DNA from: Bacillota bacterium
GTDB lineage: Bacteria; Bacillota; Clostridia; Acetivibrionales; DSM-1351
Length of the DNA stretch: 64,000 nt
Assembly (NCBI GenBank): GCA_023393115.1
Contig: JAEWMS010000023.1
Location: forward strand, 25,659-89,658
Direction: 5' to 3'
Shown here: positions 37,869 to 46,808 of the stretch, piece after piece
Position numbering within the stretch: the stretch's first letter is position 1
How the letters are laid out: each line of letters opens with the position of its first letter
The notes under the pieces: model-generated
What the model was told of the DNA's origin: nothing
The model's database searches: none
Seen by the model: only the letters and a program-made list of their open reading frames with translations
Position numbers and translations under genes: made by a program

Positions 37869-37971
37869 CATCTACGCGCATAGCGCGTTCATAATTAAGT
37901 AATGAAAAGACACATAGTGGCTTTTCGCTGCGTGAAAATCACAATGATTAAACCGAATGTATTTTTCACGC
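37869..37971 (-). repeat. Structured intercistronic repeat, copy A
   Basis: About 103 bp, beginning just after the stop of the second exporter ATPase and ending at the ribosome binding site of the sensor-MFS gene. It shares with copy B (43348-43448) the 16-mer GCGTGAAAAATACATT at its 5' end, an AAAAG..CTTTT stem and an ACGCGCATAGCGCGT stem near its 3' end. See copy C at 52214-52265. Confidence 0.75.
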
Positions 37972-37973
37972 TT

Positions 37974-40154
37974 TTATGCGATCTGTCTTTTAGCCATCTT
38001 AGCAAATAGTCCTTGTCTCTCCATAAGTTCTTTATAATTTCCTTCTTCCACAATCCTCCCGTGGTCTAGAACAATGATCCTATCGCAATTTATTATTGTA
38101 GATAGTCTGTGTGCTATGACAATTCGCGTATTTGACATTTTGCTTAATGTTTCTACCACAATAGCTTGCGTTATATTATCTAAGGCACTTGTTGCCTCAT
38201 CAAACATTATTATTTGAGGATTGTTTGCCAAGGCTCTGGCAATCATCAATCTCTGCTTTTGTCCACCTGATATGCCCCCGCCATCCTCTGATAGTATGGT
38301 GAACATGCCCATAGGCATAGCCCTTATATCGTCAGCTATTCCGGCTTTTTCAGCAATATGCCAGGCCTCTTCCAGTGTAATCCAAGGGGCACAAATAGCA
38401 ATATTAGAAAAAATATCATCTGCAAATAAGGTAGCATTTTGCATAACAACACCAATCTGCTGCCTGATTGAATGGATGTCCAAGCCTGAAAGCTCCTGAT
38501 TGTCATAATAAACAGCACCTGTATGGGGTTGTTCAAAGCCTAGTAGTATTCGCATCAGTGTAGATTTGCCACATCCCGAAGTCCCCACTATAGCTACATA
38601 TTCCCCCTTCTTTATAGACAAGGACAGGTCGTCCAATATAAGGGGACCCTCCTCTGTATATCTAAAACTAATACTATTTACATCTATATTCCCTGAAAGA
38701 TTTCCAAGCTTTGCTTTTCCTCCTGTATTTTCAGGGAGCTCTTCCAATATAGGTTTTGCTATATTAAAGTTGGACCTGATCAACGATATTTGCCTTACAA
38801 TACTGTGGAATTGGTATAGGGAAAATATAAATGCTCCAAATGCTGTATTAAAAGCAATGTACTGTGCAGGTGTTATATCGCTTTTAGCAACTACCCAATA
38901 TATTAGAATATTGGTAGCTATACTAAAGGAACTATATATTGCTCCTGATATAGTCAGAATGATATTTGGGCTGTACATCACATTTGCCTTTTGACTATAT
39001 TTATCTGCCCATATTGAAAATGCCCTTACTCTTGCCCCTGCAACCTTAATCTTTGAAATACCCTGTAATAGTTGGTATACTACACCTGATAACTCTGCAG
39101 ACTTATATGAAAGCTTCCTTTGCTGCTTGGCCTCAAGCATGCTGGTAGTAAAAGAAAATGCCAATAATATAAATATTATTATCACTGTTGGCAGTAGCAA
39201 TTGCGGTGCTATTATGGCTATCTGGTATAAATATACAAATGATATCAGAGCTGACAATGATATCGCCACAGTGCTTCCACTGAGTAAAGTAGCCACCTGT
39301 TCTAATGCTTTTATTTTCTGTAAAACCTCACCTGTTGTATATTTTTTAAAAAATGCTGCAGGCAACTTTAAAACCCTGGCCCAAGCGGCACTTTGTACTT
39401 TGCAAATAACTTTGCTGTTAATCCTTGCGATTAGTAAATCTTTTAGCAAGCCTGCTGTTATAATACTTAAAAAGCTCCCAACCATTAACGCTACTATGGG
39501 CATTAAATCATCTATTGTTCCAGATGGTATTACTCTGTCATAGATAATCCCATTTATCATTGGCAATATCATCCCAGCTAAGCCAATTGCTACTGAAATA
39601 CAAATTACATAGGTTATTTCAGCTTTAGATACACTCTCAAGCATATACTTTATCAGCTTTTTGAAGGATATTTTTTCATCTGGAAACGGCTTGTAAAACG
39701 CTGTGGCTTTCCTATCAAACAGCTTACTGGTATTTTCGTTTACTACCTCAAATTTTCGAGTCTGAGGATTTATATACTCGTAGCCTCCTAGCCCTTTTGG
39801 GTGAAGAATGATATAGACATCATCACTGACCAATTTACACAAAATAGGATCTACAGCCTCAATCCACCAGTTGTCTCTAAGAGTTATCTTTCTGCTCATT
39901 ATCCCTGTAGCAGTTTGCATATACTCCAATTGATCATTAATATCTTCAATTTCTACAGGTATACTAATTGGAGCATATCCAAAGTATGCTGTAATGTTAT
40001 TGATTACATTTCTAGTATTGTTTTTGGAGGTTCTATAATTAAAATACTTCCTTCCTGAGTTTGACAAGGAATGTAGTAGTTTACCATATGACTGTTCCAA
40101 CAGCTCATTGTCTCTTTCTTTTTGAGCTGTTATTTTTGTCTTAAAGTCCTTCAC
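37974..40154 (-). CDS. NHLM-type bacteriocin export ABC transporter, permease/ATPase without peptidase
   Basis: A 726-residue half-transporter of the second NHLM class (NHLM_micro_ABC2-like). An N-terminal domain of about 150 residues replaces the C39 peptidase, followed by six TM helices (about 165-440) and an ATPase domain with Walker A GTSGCGKST, signature ISGGQKQR and Walker B IIMFDEATSALD. It starts with GTG, GGAGG 7 nt upstream, 15 bp after the PCAT gene, so the two are translationally coupled. They could form a heterodimer or act as two separate pumps. In NHLM loci this pair exports leader-cleaved peptides. Confidence 0.9.
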   Translation of the reverse strand: MKDFKTKITAQKERDNELLEQSYGKLLHSLSNSGRKYFNYRTSKNNTRNVINNITAYFGYAPISIPVEIEDINDQLEYMQTATGIMSRKITLRDNWWIEAVDPILCKLVSDDVYIILHPKGLGGYEYINPQTRKFEVVNENTSKLFDRKATAFYKPFPDEKISFKKLIKYMLESVSKAEITYVICISVAIGLAGMILPMINGIIYDRVIPSGTIDDLMPIVALMVGSFLSIITAGLLKDLLIARINSKVICKVQSAAWARVLKLPAAFFKKYTTGEVLQKIKALEQVATLLSGSTVAISLSALISFVYLYQIAIIAPQLLLPTVIIIFILLAFSFTTSMLEAKQQRKLSYKSAELSGVVYQLLQGISKIKVAGARVRAFSIWADKYSQKANVMYSPNIILTISGAIYSSFSIATNILIYWVVAKSDITPAQYIAFNTAFGAFIFSLYQFHSIVRQISLIRSNFNIAKPILEELPENTGGKAKLGNLSGNIDVNSISFRYTEEGPLILDDLSLSIKKGEYVAIVGTSGCGKSTLMRILLGFEQPHTGAVYYDNQELSGLDIHSIRQQIGVVMQNATLFADDIFSNIAICAPWITLEEAWHIAEKAGIADDIRAMPMGMFTILSEDGGGISGGQKQRLMIARALANNPQIIMFDEATSALDNITQAIVVETLSKMSNTRIVIAHRLSTIINCDRIIVLDHGRIVEEGNYKELMERQGLFAKMAKRQIA

Positions 40155-40169
40155 CTTTTCACCTCCGTT

Positions 40170-42350
40170 CTAGTCAGCTGTAACCAGCCTGGCATACTTT
40201 CCATTAAGTCTCATAAGTTCTTCATGGTTACCGCGTTCTGATATACGTCCATTTTCCAAAAATATTATCTGATCTGCATCTCGTATGGCAGATACTCTGT
40301 GGGCAATTATAATCATTGTCATATGCCTCTTTTTTATTGCATCCATTACTTTTTTTTCAGTAGTAGCATCCAGCGCGCTAGTAGCTTCGTCCAAAATAAG
40401 TATTGAGGGATTTACTGCAAGGGCACGGGCAATGTCTATTCTTTGTCTCTGCCCTCCCGACATATTTCTTCCACCCTCTAATATAATGTTTTCATATCCA
40501 CCTGTTCTTTTTACTATATCCTCATGGATACACGCATCTTTGCAGGCAGTTACTATATCTCGTTCTTTTACAAGTTCATTCCACATAGTAATGTTGTTTT
40601 TTATAGTATCATTAAATACTGTAGCTGCTTGATCAACCACAGCAAGGGAATTTGCAAAAACTTCCTCCGGATATTGGGCTCGCATTTTTCCATCAAACAA
40701 GATTTTCCCAGCGCTGACATCATATAAGCCAGATATCAGTTTTGCTAATGTGGATTTACCGCTACCTGAACCTCCAACAATTGCAACAGATTTTCCAGCC
40801 TCTATTTTCAAGCTGAAGTTTTTTATTATTGGCTCTGCTAATCTACCGTAGCCAAAGGTAACATCAACCAGCTCTATGCTTCCTTTCAACTGATGATACT
40901 CCTGAGTAGTATTTATTTGTAAATCGCTGCCGTCATTATCCTTTGATAAGCTATTTCCAAATGAACTATTTGTTTTATAATTCATTACATCTTCCACTCG
41001 CTCTGCCTGAGCCTTTACAGTCTGCATTACTTCACCTAAGTCCAACAGCATGTTGACCGGTTGCAGAAACCCATACATGAAGCCTTGAAAAGATAATAGA
41101 ATCCCCACTGTAAATCTACCGTTCAGGATATTATAAACACCCATAGCTATTATAAAAACATCCAGCAACTTTTGAAGAATTTGAGGAATCACTCTGAGGT
41201 AAATGTTTTTAGTTTGTATGTCCTTGATTCCATTAATAACTTTTACCTGATGTCCCATCCATTTTTCAAAGTACCCGTTTTCAGCACCGCTGGATTTAAT
41301 AGTTTCTATCATATCTATCCCTGCCAGTGTCATTCCTGAAAGCCTACCCATATCACGCATTAGAACACGTGACTTGTCAGCATTTGATTTTGCTATGTAG
41401 GTAACAAAAGTAATATTTACTATGGCAACTATTAAGCCTACTAAAGCTATAAGTGCATCAAAATAAATCAATACTGTAAGGTAAAGACCTATCATGACAA
41501 CATTCAAAAAAACAGGTGTTATTTTAGTACAGATAATTTCCGCCATTTCTTCATTGCTATTCTGTCTTTCACTAATATCACCGGAATAGCGTTGAGCAAA
41601 AAACTCTATGGGAAGGCTTAAAATATGCCAAATAAACATAGTACTTGATGACGTTGCGAGTTTACCTCTTACTTTAAGAAGATATATTGCCTGTAACGCT
41701 TCTACTATAAAATTTAAAAGCATAGCTGCAGCCATAGCTCCTAAAACGGGCAACAACCAATCCTTTGATTTATCAAAAAGTATGTAGTCGGTAAATATCT
41801 TTGAAAACAATGGAGTCACTGCAAAAATAAGTGCAGATAAAATACCTAGAATAAGTATATATACAATGGGAACTATGCTATGCTTAAGTCTTTGTCTCAA
41901 AAAGCCGATTATGCTTTTTGCCTCACCTTCAGAAATAAATTCTTCAGATGGTACAAGTTCTAAGACTATTCCTGTAAACATGCGACTAAATTCATCTAGT
42001 TTTATATTTACTCTACCTAATGCAGGGTCGTTTATTAACACAGAGTCTTTTTTAAAACCACACACCACAACAAAGTGGTTAAAATCCCAATGTATGATTG
42101 CCGGAAGGCTGACATTTTGTTTCAAACCTTCAATATCTGTTTTTAGAGCTCTTACCTTTAATTTGTAATACATAGCTGCTTTTGCTATATTTTTCATGTT
42201 GCAGCCATCTCTTGAAACACTACAGTCAGACCTTAATTGCTCCAAGGGAATAAATTTTTTGTAATAAGCCAAAATCATGCCCAGACTTGCCGCGCCACAT
42301 TCCACATTCTCCATTTGTAAAATAGTAGGTACTTTTTTTATACGATTCAA
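40170..42350 (-). CDS. Peptidase-containing ABC exporter (PCAT, C39 domain)
   Basis: A 726-residue bacteriocin-type exporter. An N-terminal C39 cysteine protease (about 1-140) has Cys in MENVECGAASLG, His in HWDFNHFVVVCG and Asp in LINDPALG, all in place. Six TM helices follow. The ATPase has GGSGSGKST, MSGGQRQRIDIARAL and ILILDEATSALD. The protease would cut after the Gly-Gly of the precursor at 34112 during export. The first plausible codon is a TTG at 42350 (NRIKKVPTIL). No strong Shine-Dalgarno sits at ideal spacing, and a CTG nine bases earlier is better placed after GGAAGTGAG, so the exact start is uncertain. Confidence 0.93.
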   Translation of the reverse strand: MNRIKKVPTILQMENVECGAASLGMILAYYKKFIPLEQLRSDCSVSRDGCNMKNIAKAAMYYKLKVRALKTDIEGLKQNVSLPAIIHWDFNHFVVVCGFKKDSVLINDPALGRVNIKLDEFSRMFTGIVLELVPSEEFISEGEAKSIIGFLRQRLKHSIVPIVYILILGILSALIFAVTPLFSKIFTDYILFDKSKDWLLPVLGAMAAAMLLNFIVEALQAIYLLKVRGKLATSSSTMFIWHILSLPIEFFAQRYSGDISERQNSNEEMAEIICTKITPVFLNVVMIGLYLTVLIYFDALIALVGLIVAIVNITFVTYIAKSNADKSRVLMRDMGRLSGMTLAGIDMIETIKSSGAENGYFEKWMGHQVKVINGIKDIQTKNIYLRVIPQILQKLLDVFIIAMGVYNILNGRFTVGILLSFQGFMYGFLQPVNMLLDLGEVMQTVKAQAERVEDVMNYKTNSSFGNSLSKDNDGSDLQINTTQEYHQLKGSIELVDVTFGYGRLAEPIIKNFSLKIEAGKSVAIVGGSGSGKSTLAKLISGLYDVSAGKILFDGKMRAQYPEEVFANSLAVVDQAATVFNDTIKNNITMWNELVKERDIVTACKDACIHEDIVKRTGGYENIILEGGRNMSGGQRQRIDIARALAVNPSILILDEATSALDATTEKKVMDAIKKRHMTMIIIAHRVSAIRDADQIIFLENGRISERGNHEELMRLNGKYARLVTAD

Positions 42351-42393
42351 GTTAATCAGCTTATCTCACTTCCAATACTTATTTTTAAATCAA

Positions 42394-43338
42394 CTACCTT
42401 GAACCCAATAATAAATCTATGGGGCGTTTGTCCTCTGATACAATTAGAACATCACAAATAGTGCTAATATCTATACTTAAGTCATGTCCCTTTTTGTTTG
42501 ACCATTGAAAATTATTGCTGGAATTTGGATCTACCCCTATTGCAATCCTCACTTCCACGCAACCCTCTTCATCCAGCAAGTTTTTTTGATGATCCCACTC
42601 TCCAAATGTCTTTTTAAGCATTTCCTCTGTAACGGGTACCCTGCCTACCTTTGTAATATGTCCCTTCATATATCCAAACTCTTCTCTTGGTGCATATGTA
42701 GGAGAAATCTGTGCTTCCATACCCACTTTTATACTTTGGGCTATGGTTAAAGGAATGTATGCGATTATTTCTCTATCGTTTGTATATTTATCTTCATTAA
42801 TAATAGTGGCAATCTTATCTCCATTGGATATTGTTTGATCTTTTGATACAATACTCTGAACTATCCCCGACACTGTGGATTTTATAACTGAGTTTAATTC
42901 ATATTCCCCTACCAGGTCTTCCAACTTGACCCCCAGATCATTTTTGGTTGCACTATTATCGGTGTTGGCAGCTACTTGTACAATATCTTTCTTAAGCTCT
43001 TCTATCTCTGCTATAAGCTCATAGTCAGGTATAATAGCAATTATCTGACCTTCATCCACGAAGTCCCCTTCTTTAGCAAGAACACTTGTCACAGTACCTG
43101 ATGAACGAGAATATATATCTGTAACACCTGATTGAGGGAATATAGTTCCCTTAACTTTTATACCATCTGATATATTTCCGCTAAACAGCCATATAAAGGC
43201 TGTAATTAATATAAGAAACACAGCCGTCAGCAAAATCCACGCCGGTGCTCTAATTACCTTTGTATATTGATCCAACTGTTCCGGGGAGGATATTGCATTC
43301 ATAGCTTCCTCCCTATAACGTACTTTACCTTTTTCCAT
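42394..43338 (-). CDS. HlyD-family/NHLM secretion adaptor protein
   Basis: A 314-residue membrane fusion-type protein. A cytosolic N-terminus of about 30 residues leads into one TM helix (APAWILLTAVFLILITAFIW region). A biotinyl-lipoyl-like hairpin follows (GTVTSVLAKEGDFVDEGQII), with a helical insert and a beta-barrel. In Gram-positive bacteria such adaptors couple the exporter to the wall side. The start at 43338 (MEKGKVRY) is chosen for GAGG 6 nt upstream over an ATG four codons earlier. It precedes the PCAT gene by 43 bp. A structured repeat (copy B) ends at its ribosome binding site. Confidence 0.88.
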   Translation of the reverse strand: MEKGKVRYREEAMNAISSPEQLDQYTKVIRAPAWILLTAVFLILITAFIWLFSGNISDGIKVKGTIFPQSGVTDIYSRSSGTVTSVLAKEGDFVDEGQIIAIIPDYELIAEIEELKKDIVQVAANTDNSATKNDLGVKLEDLVGEYELNSVIKSTVSGIVQSIVSKDQTISNGDKIATIINEDKYTNDREIIAYIPLTIAQSIKVGMEAQISPTYAPREEFGYMKGHITKVGRVPVTEEMLKKTFGEWDHQKNLLDEEGCVEVRIAIGVDPNSSNNFQWSNKKGHDLSIDISTICDVLIVSEDKRPIDLLLGSR

Positions 43339-43347
43339 GATAATCCT

Positions 43348-43448
43348 CATTTACGTGCAGGGCGCGTATATAAATAGTATTAAAAAGCCGCATCGCGGGT
43401 TTTTGCTGTGTGAAATGCACCATGACTTACATAATGTATTTTTCACGC
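43348..43448 (-). repeat. Structured intercistronic repeat, copy B
   Basis: About 101 bp aligned end to end with copy A. It has GCGTGAAAAATACATT, a GTGAAA..TTTCAC inverted pair, AAAAGCCGCATCGCGGGTTTTT-type stem, and a GC-rich stem near the HlyD ribosome binding site. A 32-codon reading frame starting GTG after GGAGG runs through it, but the frame is not preserved in copy A. Confidence 0.75.
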
Positions 43449-43454
43449 TAACCT

Positions 43455-43492
43455 CCAAAGCCCTTCAGGGCTTTGGGCCGTTTTACGGCTTT
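43455..43492 (-). promoter_or_regulatory. Tandem GC-rich hairpins upstream of copy B
   Basis: CCAAAGCCC-TTCA-GGGCTTTGG is a perfect 9-bp stem. The neighbouring GCCGT-TTT-ACGGC is a second stem. Both lie in the 225-bp gap between the orphan binding-protein gene and the HlyD gene. They lack a U-tract and may be processing or attenuation structures. Confidence 0.6.
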
Positions 43493-43563
43493 GACACCAT
43501 TGTGGCCGCAAAAAGTAATGATATATAGATCCCTTATCGCAAGTGGCGAATAAAGGAGGTTAA

Positions 43564-44742
43564 TTATTCTTTTAGATTAACAAGCCTGCCAGCTTCAACA
43601 ATAGAATATACCGGGCTCATATTGGTCAATAGTCCGCTTTCATCAAAGGTTATCTTTCCTATAATCCCTTGATATCCTGTTTTCGAATGCAGCCCTTCAG
43701 ATATCTTTTCTGGTATATTGCTATCCACTTTCACTGCGGTATCCAGCACCATACGCACTGAGTCATATGCATGGGCGGCCCACCATGTAGGAGCCGCACC
43801 ATAGATCTCTTCATATCTGGCATTAAAGTCCTCTAATGCCTTAGATTGATTTACTGGCACTAATGTAGGAATAATAATGCCTTCAACAAACTCTTTATTT
43901 TCCATTAGCTTTTCCTCGGCATCAAAGGAAAAATCTCCATATATCTTTATTTTGTCAGACTTTGTACGAATTCTCTCTGCCAGCATGAAGGCATCAGCAA
44001 TAGACTCCTGACTTATCATTACGCAGTTTACTCCAATGGCTTCCCATCTTTTGAATATGTTATCAAAGTCCTTTTGTGAGCCAATTTCCGAAACATCATC
44101 CAATACTTTTAAACCATTTTCCAATGCACGCTTACTAAAGGCCATCCTCATATTATTCTCATACTCTGTATTACTATGGTATATGGCAATACGGTCTGCA
44201 CCTATTTTAGCAGCATGGTCTGCCATAGACGCACCCATTTCTGTTTCCCCGAATGTATTTCTAAAAATGTACTTATATTTTTTATTCACTATAGATTTAT
44301 CCATCATTCCATTAGCTGCAATAAGTATCTTTTTAGATTCCTCAAGGAATTCAACAGACGCATCCAGAATATTGAAGCTATGTGAACCGATTACGGCTGT
44401 TATTTTGGGATCTGAAGAAAGCTGTTTGGCTATAACAACACCCTTTTCAAAATCATACTCATCGTCATAAATTCTATAAGTTGCACTGAATCCATCTCCA
44501 GAGTACTGTTGGTTGAAATCCTTTATAGCCATTTCAATTCCATTTAAAAAGCTGGTGTCATAATCATATACTTGCTTAGAGCCCATTACTGCAATACTTA
44601 GCTGCCTATCTCCTGATAGTTCTTCATTTGTGCTACTACAGCCAACAATATGAATCCCCAGACATAGAAGAATTGCTAAAGCAACGAGCTTGCTTATCCC
44701 TTTTTTGAGTTTCGCAAAATTGTTATGCTCTATTGCACACAC
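43564..44742 (-). CDS. Orphan branched-chain amino acid-type binding lipoprotein
   Basis: A 392-residue lipoprotein of the Peripla_BP_6/LivJ type. A lipobox IVGC (Cys35) follows the hydrophobic segment. The domain reads IAVMGSKQVYDYDTSFLNGI at its start, with VIGSHSFNILDASVEF and APTWWAAHAYDSVRMV later, typical of Leu/Ile/Val-binding proteins. No Liv permease or ATPase is nearby. The only in-frame start is a GTG at 44742 that touches AGGAG, so the start or spacing is odd. It lies between the ATP-grasp and HlyD genes. It may sense or present an amino-acid-like ligand for the system. Confidence 0.87.
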   Translation of the reverse strand: MCAIEHNNFAKLKKGISKLVALAILLCLGIHIVGCSSTNEELSGDRQLSIAVMGSKQVYDYDTSFLNGIEMAIKDFNQQYSGDGFSATYRIYDDEYDFEKGVVIAKQLSSDPKITAVIGSHSFNILDASVEFLEESKKILIAANGMMDKSIVNKKYKYIFRNTFGETEMGASMADHAAKIGADRIAIYHSNTEYENNMRMAFSKRALENGLKVLDDVSEIGSQKDFDNIFKRWEAIGVNCVMISQESIADAFMLAERIRTKSDKIKIYGDFSFDAEEKLMENKEFVEGIIIPTLVPVNQSKALEDFNARYEEIYGAAPTWWAAHAYDSVRMVLDTAVKVDSNIPEKISEGLHSKTGYQGIIGKITFDESGLLTNMSPVYSIVEAGRLVNLKE

Positions 44743-44745
44743 CTC

Positions 44746-45738
44746 CTATATCCCATACCTTTCAACAGCACTTTGTATAATTTCACCTATTATCCGAGTA
44801 TAGGATTTCCCTATATGTTTTGCACAGGTTTCATAGGGCCCATTTTGTGTAAGTCCTGGTCTTGGATTAACCTCCAAAAAGTAAGGAACCCCATTTTTAT
44901 CAATTTTAAAGTCAGCTCTGCCGAAATCGTAGCAGTTTAAATGCTTATGTAGTTTCAAGGATGCTGATATCAGCTCATTTTTAAGAGCTTCATCACACTC
45001 AAAAATTTCATCCAATATTGGTTCAAAGCACTTCTGGTGAAGTGTAAATACATCTATATCTGAACCATTCACATGTTTGCAAATACCCACCTCCAAAGCG
45101 TAGGACTTTTCACCTGTGCCCACAATGGGTACATACACCTCTTTACCCTCAATGTATTCTTCACAAAGAACTTCTTGATGATATGTATCCATATTCCAAC
45201 TTACCTTTTCTACCATATCAATTAAATCATTCACAATAAATACACCCATACTATATCCTTCATAGTTTGGCTTAACAATTAGTGGAAAGTTCAGTTCCTT
45301 CTGAACCATTCCGTGGCTTAAAAACTCTTCTAAATTTTCTTGCCCGTAGGGTACATATATACATATTGGTGTTTTTATATTTAAGTACTCGGCTATTAGT
45401 TTTGTATGAAATTTATTTTGTGAAAGACCCATAGCATAGGCATCGCTTCCCACATAAGGAATCTTATTTAACTCCAACAATGCAGGTACTATGGCTTCTC
45501 TGTTCCTGGAATTTAACCCTTCATCCTCCACGAAAACCAAATCACAGTCAAATTGATTTTCCAGTATCATTTTATTTAGCTTATACATGTTGCCAATTAA
45601 AACTACTTCATGTCCACATTCCTTTATTGCATCGGCCAGATAACCAATCTCATTTGGATTACAGAAGTCAGCGTATATTTCACTGGTGCTTTCAATATCG
45701 TAATCCTCACGTAAATCAAAAGTTAACCCGATTCTCAT
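44746..45738 (-). CDS. D-Ala-D-Ala ligase-like ATP-grasp enzyme
   Basis: A 330-residue ATP-grasp carboxylate-amine ligase. The N-domain starts MRIGLTFDLREDYD. The nucleotide lobe has VKPNYEGYSMGV and LCEEYIEGKEVYVPIVG. The Mg-binding block is DFGRADFKID and FLEVNPRPGLTQNG (Glu, Asn conserved). It would join an amino acid to another amine using ATP. The start at 45738 has GGGGAG 8 nt upstream and overlaps the aminomutase stop by 4 bp, so the two enzymes are made together. Its place in a peptide-export array, without other cell-wall genes, argues against a peptidoglycan role. The substrate is unknown. Confidence 0.87.
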   Translation of the reverse strand: MRIGLTFDLREDYDIESTSEIYADFCNPNEIGYLADAIKECGHEVVLIGNMYKLNKMILENQFDCDLVFVEDEGLNSRNREAIVPALLELNKIPYVGSDAYAMGLSQNKFHTKLIAEYLNIKTPICIYVPYGQENLEEFLSHGMVQKELNFPLIVKPNYEGYSMGVFIVNDLIDMVEKVSWNMDTYHQEVLCEEYIEGKEVYVPIVGTGEKSYALEVGICKHVNGSDIDVFTLHQKCFEPILDEIFECDEALKNELISASLKLHKHLNCYDFGRADFKIDKNGVPYFLEVNPRPGLTQNGPYETCAKHIGKSYTRIIGEIIQSAVERYGI

Positions 45739-46808
45739 ATGTCTCTCTCCCCTATTTTGCACTTAATGGTATTGTTCTTTAGTCCTCGTAACGTAAGGGT
45801 TTCTCCATCATCACTTACTATGTTGCTTTTCTCTACAACTATCTTTCCGCCATCTTCGCCAGCAACATCTATAATAAAGTGTGGTATGGCATAGCCTGAA
45901 ATCTTTCCCCGAAGCTCAGAAATTATATCAACACCTTGAGTATAAGGTGTAATAAAGTGCTCTACTCCCTTAACATAGTCACATTGATATAGATAGTATG
46001 GTCTTACCCTTATTCTTATTAATTCTGATAAAAGCTTCTCTATAGTATTAAAATCATTGTTTATTCCATTTAGTAATACCGTCTGGTTTCCAAGAGGAAT
46101 TCCTCGGGACAACAGGATATTACACGCTTCTTCGGCCTCCGGTGTAATCTCAAGAGGATGATTAAATTGAGTATTAATCCATATAGGATGATATTTCATA
46201 AGCATATCAGCCAATTTTTCAGTAATACGCATAGGGCAAGTGACTATTGCTCTGGTACCAATTCTAATTGTCTGTACATGTGCTATTTTTCTAAATCCTG
46301 ATATGTATTTTTCAAGTCTTTCATCTGTCAAGGTTAAAGGGTCTCCGCCTGTAATCAAAACATCCCTGATATTTTTATTGTTTTCAATATAGTCCAGAAC
46401 TTTTGCAAATTCACTATCATTAATAGAACCATTATTATTGATAACAGTATTTTTTCGTGTACAATGCCTGCAATACATAAAGCACATGCTACTAGCAAAA
46501 AAGGCTACTCTATCAGGATACTTATGTACCAAATAAGGCGTTACGGAATAAACTGATTCTTGCAAAGGATCGTCGTACATTTTGCTGGAATTAGTTAATT
46601 CGTCTAATTGAGGAATGCACTGTTTTTTTATAGGACAATTATCCTTTTCTATCGACATTAATCCGGCGTAATATGGTGAAATTACCATCTTATATTTTTC
46701 TATTACCTTTGATACATTAGAACATTCTTGCTGACTCAACTCCATAAAATTTTCCAGTTGTTCAGGCTTAGTTATTATATTTCTTAGTTGTAGTTGCCAT
46801 TCTTCCAT
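45735..46808 (-). CDS. KamA-family radical SAM aminomutase (lysine 2,3-aminomutase-like)
   Basis: A 357-residue radical SAM/PLP enzyme. The [4Fe-4S] cluster motif is CFMYCRHC (Cys109, 113, 116), and the SAM-side GGDPL motif is present. Residues known from clostridial lysine 2,3-aminomutase are retained: an Asp in YYLYQCD (277), an Asp in HFIIDVAG (314) and the PLP lysine in GEDGGK (322). The two aspartates bind the lysine side chain in that enzyme, so L-lysine to beta-lysine is the likeliest reaction. It is shorter than catabolic KamA (about 416 residues) and similar in size to EpmB. It is the first gene of the array. GGAG precedes the ATG. Confidence 0.87.
   Translation of the reverse strand: MEEWQLQLRNIITKPEQLENFMELSQQECSNVSKVIEKYKMVISPYYAGLMSIEKDNCPIKKQCIPQLDELTNSSKMYDDPLQESVYSVTPYLVHKYPDRVAFFASSMCFMYCRHCTRKNTVINNNGSINDSEFAKVLDYIENNKNIRDVLITGGDPLTLTDERLEKYISGFRKIAHVQTIRIGTRAIVTCPMRITEKLADMLMKYHPIWINTQFNHPLEITPEAEEACNILLSRGIPLGNQTVLLNGINNDFNTIEKLLSELIRIRVRPYYLYQCDYVKGVEHFITPYTQGVDIISELRGKISGYAIPHFIIDVAGEDGGKIVVEKSNIVSDDGETLTLRGLKNNTIKCKIGERDI

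Noticed and set aside
43348..43448. A 32-codon frame (GTG after GGAGG, MKNTLCKSWC start) as a second precursor peptide
   Set aside because: It lies wholly inside the repeat element. In copy A the equivalent frame differs in length and sequence after the first four codons, so coding conservation is lacking.
44746..45738. Housekeeping D-Ala-D-Ala ligase (Ddl) of peptidoglycan synthesis
   Set aside because: It overlaps the aminomutase gene and sits among exporter genes with no mur genes, so a dedicated role is more likely.
43564..46808. A complete Liv-type amino-acid importer
   Set aside because: Only the binding lipoprotein is present; no permease or ATPase of that type is encoded in the window.
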